A stretch of 14,328 nucleotides of DNA, from assembly GCA_002440975.1 (NCBI GenBank), contig DJWN01000079.1:1-14328 (forward strand), given 5' to 3'. This DNA is from Bacteroidales bacterium UBA6229. GTDB taxonomy: Bacteria; Bacteroidota; Bacteroidia; Bacteroidales; F082. Below are positions 1 through 6,505 of the stretch, piece by piece. Every line of letters starts with the position of its first letter. The stretch's first letter is position 1. A program made the translations under genes and the position numbers. Under the pieces are notes generated by a model that was given only the letters and a program-made list of their open reading frames with translations, did no database searches and was not told the DNA's origin.

Positions 1-113
1 TTTATATATTTATAATTAGTTACAATAAGAGCTTTCTGGAAAATTCTCTTAAATAAGTTAAAGGTGATGTTCAGTAATTTTAAGGTTCAGACTGGCACAA
101 ATTAAGCACAGCA

Positions 114-956
114 ATGAGACATTTTAGAATTGTTATTAATCTCACCTATGTAATTCTAACAGCTGCGATAACAGCATGGATTGCTTTAGTGGCCTATGAT
201 TATTATTTGACACCGCTGGAGTCGAGATTTTTTCATGATTTGCATGAGGATTTTAAACCCAGTGGTGCGCTGGGTCATGGTTTGGGCATTATTGGATCAT
301 TATTGATGATCATCGGCGTTGGGTCGTATATGTTGCGAAAAAGGCTTAAAAGGATGCGTCGAATAGGATTGCTAAAGTACTGGCTTGAATTTCATATTTT
401 TATGTGTACGCTGGGGCCCATATTGGTGCTTTTTCATACGGCGTTCAAGTTCGGAGGTCTTGTAGCAATTAGTTTCTGGAGTATGGTAGCTGTTTTTTTA
501 AGCGGAATTTTGGGCCGTTATATCTATTTGCAGATTCCCCACACGATAGAAGGCAGAATGATGTCACGAACGGATATTCAAGACTTACTCAAGGAGTCGG
601 AGCAAACCCTGCAGCATTTAATTACCGATGATGAGTTGCGTGAATCGATCACAGCAGAACTGCAGGCTTTATCTGTTCCGAATCAGGATACCAAGAAGGA
701 TGTGAAGCCGGTTAAGCTTAATACGGTTGCCAGACACTTGAAAGATGCTGGTGTTCCAGCTAAAAACAGATCAGAAATTGTTGCGATATTAAAGCGAAAT
801 TTAGCTTTTGGCAGAAGGATTAAGCGACTTGAAATGATGCAAAATCTTTTTCGCTATTGGCATGTAGCCCATTTGCCCTTTGCTCTTTTAATGTTGATTA
901 TCATGATAATACACATCATTGTTGCCCTATTATTCGGATACACATGGATGTTTTAA
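114..956 (+). CDS. Five-helix membrane protein, putative bis-heme b cytochrome
   Basis: A 280-residue inner-membrane protein, first gene of the electron-transfer operon. Hydrophobic segments lie at about residues 8-28, 53-73, 88-110, 114-138 and 252-276, with a roughly 110-residue charged, probably cytoplasmic stretch (140-250) between helices 4 and 5. Helix 3 carries H94 and H108, and helix 5 carries H253 and H267. Both pairs are 14 residues apart, the spacing used in ferric-reductase/NADPH-oxidase-like proteins to hold one heme near each membrane face. H55 and H250 are further candidate ligands. No flavin or NAD(P) domain is fused, but the next gene supplies both and starts on the last base of this stop codon (TAATG). 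I infer that this protein passes electrons between that flavo-iron-sulfur protein and the periplasmic cytochromes. The exact family is not recognised with certainty. In the 113 nt upstream I see no TAnnTTTG promoter element. Confidence 0.85.
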   Translation: MRHFRIVINLTYVILTAAITAWIALVAYDYYLTPLESRFFHDLHEDFKPSGALGHGLGIIGSLLMIIGVGSYMLRKRLKRMRRIGLLKYWLEFHIFMCTLGPILVLFHTAFKFGGLVAISFWSMVAVFLSGILGRYIYLQIPHTIEGRMMSRTDIQDLLKESEQTLQHLITDDELRESITAELQALSVPNQDTKKDVKPVKLNTVARHLKDAGVPAKNRSEIVAILKRNLAFGRRIKRLEMMQNLFRYWHVAHLPFALLMLIIMIIHIIVALLFGYTWMF

Positions 957-2284
957 TGAATATAGTTTTTGCAGAACAAGTCCTGATTTATGGTGCTGTT
1001 TTTTTGCTTTTTGGCCTTATCATTCTGATCTATGTTCTAAAGATCAGAAGGCAATCGCGGCTGGTAGGCCAAAAAATTGAGCAAGCACGCGAATCGGGCT
1101 TATACGAACCTGTTTCGCTTCATCCTGTGATTAACCCAAACAAGTGTATTCAAAGCGGTGCCTGCATTTCGGCCTGCCCCGAAAAAGACATCATCGGCAT
1201 TATGAATGGCAGGGCCACTACCATTAATGCTTCACGCTGCATCGGACACGGTGCTTGCTTCCATGCATGTCCAACAGAGGCCATCACGCTGCATATTGGT
1301 ACAGCTACAAGAGGTGTGGATCTGCCACATGTTAATCAATATTTTGAGAGCAATGTGCCGGGAATTTATATTGCGGGAGAATTAGGGGGCATGGGACTTA
1401 TCAAAAATGCTGTGGAGCAGGGCAAACAAGCTGTGGAAAATCTTGCGCAACAGCTCTACAAAAACCATGGTGCTACTTATGACCTTATTATAATAGGAGC
1501 CGGACCTGCTGGTATTTCCGCATGCCTAACAGCCAAAAAACTGGGAATAAATGCTTTAACTGTTGATCAGGACACACTAGGTGGGACTGTGTATACTTTT
1601 CCGCGATCAAAAATAGTGATGACTTCGGCGATGAATTTGCCACTTTATGGTAAAGTCAAGCTGTTCGAAACCAACAAGCAGGAGCTGCTAAATATTTGGA
1701 ATGAGGCACTTAATAAAAATGGATTGGCTATAAAAGAACAAACCAAAATTGAAAAAATCGAAAAGAAGGAGAACTATTTTGAAGTGGTAACGGCTCAGGG
1801 CGAAACCTTAACCTCTGCCAAAGTACTGATTGCTATCGGCAGAAGAGGGATACCCCGAAAGCTCGGTATCCCCGGCGAAAACAGTCAGAATGTGGCCTAT
1901 CGCCTACTCGAACCGGAAGACATTAGCAATAAAAGGATTTGTGTGGTTGGAGGAGGAGATTCGGCAGTGGAATCGGCTTTGCTGTTGTGCAATCAAAATG
2001 AAGTGATGCTATCCTATCGTAGAGAAGGTTTTCAGCGGATTAAACCTAAAAATCAGGAACGGGTTGAAGCGGCAATAGCACAAGGAAAACTGAAGGTGTT
2101 GTTCAATTCTAACTTGCTGGCTATTGAAGATACCACTATAACAATAGAAGTTGATGGTGATCAATATCAACAAGCTAATGATCTGGTTTACATCTTTGCC
2201 GGTGGAGAACTGCCTTCAAAATTTCTTGAAAATGCCGGTATTACAATTACCAAAAAATTCGGAGAAGCCTTGTTAAAACATTAA
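956..2284 (+). CDS. Membrane-anchored Fe-S/FAD/NAD(P) oxidoreductase, thioredoxin-reductase-like fold in permuted order
   Basis: A 442-residue protein. The start at 956 is chosen because it gives a stop-start overlap (TAATG) with the upstream gene and puts a hydrophobic anchor (residues 8-29) at the N-terminus; the frame stays open upstream to 857, but that part shadows the previous gene. A ferredoxin-like segment (57-112) has cysteines 64, 70, 74 and 95, 101, 105. In each motif the usual second Cys of CxxCxxCxxxCP is replaced, by Ser67 and His98. Residues 119-165 resemble the C-terminal segment of thioredoxin reductases (VPGIYIAGE, then a helix). After this come the FAD motif GAGPAG (181-186), an AIGRR strand (293-297), the NAD(P) motif GGGDSA (332-337), and an end near FAGGELP (414-420). 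No CxxC redox disulfide is present, so it is not a thioredoxin reductase; ferredoxin/NAD(P)H-type electron transfer is more likely. Probable role: feeding or draining the neighbouring membrane cytochrome from the cytoplasmic side. Confidence 0.9.
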   Translation: MNIVFAEQVLIYGAVFLLFGLIILIYVLKIRRQSRLVGQKIEQARESGLYEPVSLHPVINPNKCIQSGACISACPEKDIIGIMNGRATTINASRCIGHGACFHACPTEAITLHIGTATRGVDLPHVNQYFESNVPGIYIAGELGGMGLIKNAVEQGKQAVENLAQQLYKNHGATYDLIIIGAGPAGISACLTAKKLGINALTVDQDTLGGTVYTFPRSKIVMTSAMNLPLYGKVKLFETNKQELLNIWNEALNKNGLAIKEQTKIEKIEKKENYFEVVTAQGETLTSAKVLIAIGRRGIPRKLGIPGENSQNVAYRLLEPEDISNKRICVVGGGDSAVESALLLCNQNEVMLSYRREGFQRIKPKNQERVEAAIAQGKLKVLFNSNLLAIEDTTITIEVDGDQYQQANDLVYIFAGGELPSKFLENAGITITKKFGEALLKH

Positions 2285-2285
2285 A

Positions 2286-3887
2286 ATGAACAGTTATCCA
2301 AAAAGCATATTCGTTTTTCTGCTGATTGTAATCGGTACACAGCTTAGTTTGCGGGCTCAACTGTCGCCGGGCGATCTTGCCGAACCTCATGCCCACCTGG
2401 AGGGGCTGAACAATTGCACGCTTTGTCATGAATTGGGAAAAAAAGTATCCGACCAGCTTTGCCTGGACTGCCATGAGTTGCTTAATGAAAGAATAACTCA
2501 AAATAAGGGATATCATGCTTCTGAAGAAGTAAGAAAGGAGGCGTGTATTGCCTGCCATAGCGATCATCACGGCAGGAAGTTTAAGATTATAAATTGGGAT
2601 ACCACCACTTTTAATCATGATCTTACCGGATACGAATTGCAGGGGCAACATGCCGAAACAAGCTGTAAATCATGTCATACTAAAGACTTTATTACCGATC
2701 AGAATATTAGGGAAAAACAGTTTTCCTACCTGGGTTTGTCAACAGATTGCCTGAATTGTCATGCTGACTATCACCAGCAAAGTTTGCCGAAAGATTGCTT
2801 ACAATGTCATGATTATAAAGGTTTTAAGCCTACTCCTGCTTTCGATCACCAGAAAACGCAATTTCCTCTATTGGGGAAGCATAGCGAAGTTGATTGTGTT
2901 GAATGTCATCCCATAACAATTCAAAATAACAGCGACTATCAATTATTTAAACCGGTTGATCACCAGAGCTGTGTTGCCTGCCACGAGGATGTCCACAACG
3001 GAAAATTCGGAAACGATTGTAAGAAGTGCCATAGCGAAAACTCCTTTAAACAGATCAAAGGATTAAGTAGCTTTGATCACAATGCAACGCAGTATCCGCT
3101 CACAGGGCTCCATCAAGGCCTGAGTTGCGAGTCGTGTCATAAAAATAGTTATACTGATCCATTGCCTCACAACCGCTGCATGGACTGCCATACCGATTAT
3201 CATCAGGCTGAATTTACAGCAACTAATTTTGATTCGGATTGTATTGACTGCCATACAACGGCAGGTTTTACGCCCAGTAATTTCGGGATTGAGCAACATC
3301 AGCAGGCCGTATTTGCCTTGCGTGGGGCTCATCTTGCCACCCCTTGTTTCGAATGTCACCTGAGCAATGATCAATGGCATTTCCGGAATATTGGCGAGTT
3401 TTGTGTTGATTGCCATCAAGATCCCCACAAACCTGCGATCAGTCCGAAGTATTATCCCGAAAATGATTGCAAATCCTGCCATAGTGAACAAAGCTGGCAG
3501 CGCATATCATTCGATCATGAGCTCACAGGATATCAGCTGGAAGGCAAACATGCCAGCCTCGAATGTCGAGATTGTCATATCAAACCCAACCCGATTACCA
3601 ATCAAAAAGAGCATATTTTCAACCAGACCAAGCAAGACTGTAAAACCTGTCATACTGATCCGCACGCCGGACAATTTGATCAAGAGGCAACCAATGCGAA
3701 TTCATGCACAACTTGCCATAGTGCACAAAGTTGGTATCCATTGCTTTTTGACCACAGCAAAACCCGTTTTGTGCTTGATGGTGCCCATCAAAACCTGGCC
3801 TGTGATGATTGCCACAAAAAAACACTGCTCAATAACCAAACTGTTACTCACTATAAAATTGATTACCGATGCGAAGCTTGTCATTGA
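2286..3887 (+). CDS. Secreted multiheme cytochrome c, 20 heme motifs
   Basis: A 533-residue protein with a Sec-type signal peptide (about residues 1-24, ending LSLRA before QLS) and no lipobox. I count 20 CxxCH motifs, about one per 27 residues, and every cysteine in the mature part belongs to one. There are 27 other histidines, enough for bis-His ligation of all 20 hemes. A recurrent element of the form FDHxxTxYxLxGxHxxxxCxxCH occurs about six times (for example FNHDLTGYELQGQH and FDHQKTQFPLLGKH), marking a modular cytochrome c3/c7-like build. The last motif, CEACH, is the extreme C-terminus, so the final heme-binding His is the last residue. It starts 1 nt after the upstream stop and its last 19 nt overlap the next cytochrome gene. 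Likely periplasmic electron carrier of the operon; substrate unknown. It needs the cytochrome c maturation system, which is not encoded here. Confidence 0.95.
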   Translation: MNSYPKSIFVFLLIVIGTQLSLRAQLSPGDLAEPHAHLEGLNNCTLCHELGKKVSDQLCLDCHELLNERITQNKGYHASEEVRKEACIACHSDHHGRKFKIINWDTTTFNHDLTGYELQGQHAETSCKSCHTKDFITDQNIREKQFSYLGLSTDCLNCHADYHQQSLPKDCLQCHDYKGFKPTPAFDHQKTQFPLLGKHSEVDCVECHPITIQNNSDYQLFKPVDHQSCVACHEDVHNGKFGNDCKKCHSENSFKQIKGLSSFDHNATQYPLTGLHQGLSCESCHKNSYTDPLPHNRCMDCHTDYHQAEFTATNFDSDCIDCHTTAGFTPSNFGIEQHQQAVFALRGAHLATPCFECHLSNDQWHFRNIGEFCVDCHQDPHKPAISPKYYPENDCKSCHSEQSWQRISFDHELTGYQLEGKHASLECRDCHIKPNPITNQKEHIFNQTKQDCKTCHTDPHAGQFDQEATNANSCTTCHSAQSWYPLLFDHSKTRFVLDGAHQNLACDDCHKKTLLNNQTVTHYKIDYRCEACH

Positions 3888-6505
3888 TTTTTTTATTTCT
3901 GGTATTCATTGTACCACAAATATTTGCGCAGAACCCTCATGGGGAGGAGCTTAAAATAGCTTGCAGTGATTGTCACAACAGTGAGGGGTGGAAATTGATT
4001 TTGGGAACCTACCCTTTTGACCATGTTTCAACAGGATTTTTGCTGGACGGACAACATGCTCAAACGGATTGTCAGAGTTGCCATCCAACCCTGGTATTTA
4101 ACGATGCAGAGCCCTCATGCATCAGTTGTCATACCGATATTCATCAGCAAACAACCAGTCAGGAATGTGGTGATTGCCACCAAACCAATTCCTGGATCGT
4201 AAATAATATCACGAGTATTCACCAGATGAGTCGGTTTCCTTTGCTGGGGGCTCACTTTACGGCAGATTGTATCGACTGTCATACCTCGGCTTCCAGGCTG
4301 AACTTTGAACCTCTGGGAGTAAATTGCGTCGATTGCCACGAGCAAGATTACCTTCAGGCAAAAGAGCCGGATCATGTTGCCGGGAATTATTCTCTTGATT
4401 GCATTGAATGTCATCAGTTTAATGCATTCAGCTGGTCGGGCACTAATATCAATCACGACTTTTTTCCCCTTTCAAAAGGACATGATATCCCCGATTGTAG
4501 TCAATGTCATACTACGGGCACCTATAGTGGCCTGTCACCTGATTGTGTTTCTTGTCATATATCAGATTATCAAACATCAAACAACCCCAATCACAGCAGC
4601 CTTAACTTTTCTGAAAACTGCAAAGAATGTCATACAACAGATCCTGATTGGAGGCCGGCAGATTACAGGCAACATGATATTTTTTCTTTTCCAATATATT
4701 CCGGCGAGCACAATGGTGAGTGGAATACCTGCACAGATTGTCATCAAACCGCTTCAGATTACGCACAATTTACCTGCATAAGTTGCCATGAACACAATAG
4801 AACGGAGATGGACGATGAGCATCGGGGAGTAGGTGGCTATATTTATGAAAGCGGGGCATGTCTTGAGTGTCATCCGATGGGAAATGCTGATGATGACAGC
4901 TTCAATCATAACCTCTCAGATTTTCCGTTGCTTGGCTTACATGCCAACACCGACTGCGAGGAATGTCATGCCGGAGGCTATGCCGACACGCCCACAAATT
5001 GTGATGCCTGTCACATGGATGCCTACCTGGAAAGTATTAATCCCAATCACGCAGCATTAGAATTGGAGACGACATGTGCTGATTGTCACAACGAACAGCC
5101 CGGCTGGCAGCCTGCCAGCTTTCCTTTGCATAACGACTATTATGCCTTGGCTGGTGCGCATAATGTAATTGCAAATGATTGTGTTTTTTGTCATGACGGA
5201 GACTACAACAACACGCCCAATACCTGTTATGCCTGCCATACGGAGGAATACGTGCAATCGCAAAACCCACCGCATCAATCCTTACAGTTTTCGACGGAAT
5301 GTTTTGAATGCCATGATGAAAATGTCTGGACACCATCAACTTTTGATCATGATGGCCAATTCTTCCCAATTTATACAGGAGAGCACCAGGGAGAGTGGGA
5401 AAGCTGTACTTCATGCCATACGCAGCCTTCCAATTATGCCTTGTTCAGCTGCATCGACTGTCACGATCACAATCAACCCGATATGGATGAAGAACATCAG
5501 GGAGTACCGGGATACGCCTACGAAAGTGAAGCCTGTTTTGCCTGTCATCCAACAGGAAACGGCGATGGAGGCTTTAATCACAACCTGACCGAATTTCCCC
5601 TCACCGGTGCACACAATACGCTACTTTGTGCCGAATGCCATGCCGATGGCTATTTTGATACACCAATGGAATGCTTTGCCTGCCACGAAACTGCCTATAA
5701 CCAATCTGTAAACCCAAGCCATGAAGCCTTGGCCTTGTCAACAGATTGTGCATCTTGCCATACCGCCGAACCCGACTGGCAACCAGCTACATTTGCAGTT
5801 CATAACGACTATTATGAGCTCTCAGGAGCCCATGCTGCAGTTGCAGATGGCTGTGCATTGTGTCATCAGGGAGATTACATGAGCACACCAAATTCTTGTT
5901 TGGAATGTCATCAGGCTGATTATAATCAAACAATCAATCCTAATCACGAGCAGTTGAATATCGGCACAGCCTGTGATGATTGCCATACAACCGAACCCGA
6001 ATGGCAACCGGCAACTTTTCCCATCCACAATGATTTTTATGTGTTGAATGGTGCTCATGCCGCTATTGCCAACGATTGTATGCTCTGTCATAACGGCGAT
6101 TATATAGCGACTGAAAACACCTGTTATGCCTGCCATACAGATGATTACAATCAAACAACAGACCCGCCGCATCAGAGTGCGCAATTCCCCACAGATTGTC
6201 AGAGCTGCCATACCGAAATCAGCTGGGAACCTTCCACCTTTAATCATGATGCGCTTTATTTTCCTATTTATTCCGGAGAGCATCAGGGGGAGTGGAACAC
6301 TTGTACCGATTGCCATACGAATCCAACTAATTATGCCATATTTAGTTGTACCGATTGTCACGAACACAACCAAATTGATATGGACGACGAGCATCAGGGA
6401 ATTAATGGCTATGTATATGAAAGCAATGCCTGTCTGGAATGTCATCCGAATGGTGATAGTGATAAACTAATGCTTTGGCAAAACACCAATAAAAGTATCC
6501 GATGA
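3869..6505 (+). CDS. Secreted large multiheme cytochrome c, 34 heme motifs, internally repeated
   Basis: An 878-residue protein with a clean Sec signal peptide (about 1-20, ending QIFA before QNPH) and no lipobox or sorting domain seen. I count 34 CxxCH motifs, about one per 26 residues, and 37 further histidines, consistent with bis-His ligation throughout. It uses the same FxHxxxxFPLxGxH...CxxCH modules as the upstream cytochrome, about 11 of them, so the two are probably paralogues or share modules. From residue 269 on, the protein is built of very similar super-repeats (see the repeat entry). The C-terminus leaves the repeat pattern abruptly after the 34th motif and ends in a short non-repeat tail. 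Its start overlaps the end of the previous gene by 19 nt and its stop overlaps the barrel gene by 4 nt (ATGA). It could be a wire-like periplasmic or cell-surface cytochrome; location cannot be decided from sequence alone. Confidence 0.95.
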   Translation: MRSLSLIFLFLVFIVPQIFAQNPHGEELKIACSDCHNSEGWKLILGTYPFDHVSTGFLLDGQHAQTDCQSCHPTLVFNDAEPSCISCHTDIHQQTTSQECGDCHQTNSWIVNNITSIHQMSRFPLLGAHFTADCIDCHTSASRLNFEPLGVNCVDCHEQDYLQAKEPDHVAGNYSLDCIECHQFNAFSWSGTNINHDFFPLSKGHDIPDCSQCHTTGTYSGLSPDCVSCHISDYQTSNNPNHSSLNFSENCKECHTTDPDWRPADYRQHDIFSFPIYSGEHNGEWNTCTDCHQTASDYAQFTCISCHEHNRTEMDDEHRGVGGYIYESGACLECHPMGNADDDSFNHNLSDFPLLGLHANTDCEECHAGGYADTPTNCDACHMDAYLESINPNHAALELETTCADCHNEQPGWQPASFPLHNDYYALAGAHNVIANDCVFCHDGDYNNTPNTCYACHTEEYVQSQNPPHQSLQFSTECFECHDENVWTPSTFDHDGQFFPIYTGEHQGEWESCTSCHTQPSNYALFSCIDCHDHNQPDMDEEHQGVPGYAYESEACFACHPTGNGDGGFNHNLTEFPLTGAHNTLLCAECHADGYFDTPMECFACHETAYNQSVNPSHEALALSTDCASCHTAEPDWQPATFAVHNDYYELSGAHAAVADGCALCHQGDYMSTPNSCLECHQADYNQTINPNHEQLNIGTACDDCHTTEPEWQPATFPIHNDFYVLNGAHAAIANDCMLCHNGDYIATENTCYACHTDDYNQTTDPPHQSAQFPTDCQSCHTEISWEPSTFNHDALYFPIYSGEHQGEWNTCTDCHTNPTNYAIFSCTDCHEHNQIDMDDEHQGINGYVYESNACLECHPNGDSDKLMLWQNTNKSIR
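4673..6460 (+). repeat. In-frame super-repeats within the 34-heme cytochrome gene
   Basis: Three units start at equivalent His codons (4673, 5348, 6245), each followed by FPIY(S/T)GEHxGEW. The first unit is 675 nt (225 codons, 9 hemes). The second is 897 nt (299 codons, 12 hemes). The third covers only 3 hemes before the reading frame ends. The second exceeds the first by 222 nt (74 codons), matching one extra triheme module of the type CxxCHxxEPxWQPATF...HND(Y/F)Y, which is tandem in unit 2 (its CxxCH cysteine codons at 5747 and 5972). Repeats are clear at protein level and partly at DNA level. Confidence 0.85.

Noticed and set aside
58..67. TTAAAGGTGA upstream of the conduit operon, also at 11110-11119 upstream of the b561 gene, as a shared regulatory site
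   Set aside because: A single 10-bp AT-rich match in opposite orientation relative to the two genes and at different distances; too weak to claim.
857..955. Longer N-terminus for the Fe-S/FAD protein beginning at 857
   Set aside because: The added residues overlap the conserved last helix of the upstream gene in another frame and look non-native; the start at 956 gives a TAATG coupling and a good membrane anchor.
3063..3491. Long open frames antisense to or out of frame with the cytochrome genes (here, and also around 2247-2651, 3367-3954, 4115-4456, 5037-5588 and 5822-6470)
   Set aside because: They are by-products of the repeated TGY-N6-TGY-CAY heme codons, which avoid stops in other frames. 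They match no family, lack sensible starts, and lie fully inside strongly supported genes.
3820..3960. One giant cytochrome gene split in two by a frameshift
   Set aside because: The second frame opens with a clear signal peptide (hydrophobic core and a QIFA cleavage site), so these are two secreted proteins with overlapping genes.
4673..6460. CRISPR-like or tandem non-coding repeat array
   Set aside because: The periodicity is in-frame coding repeats of heme modules, with no conserved short repeat and unique spacers.
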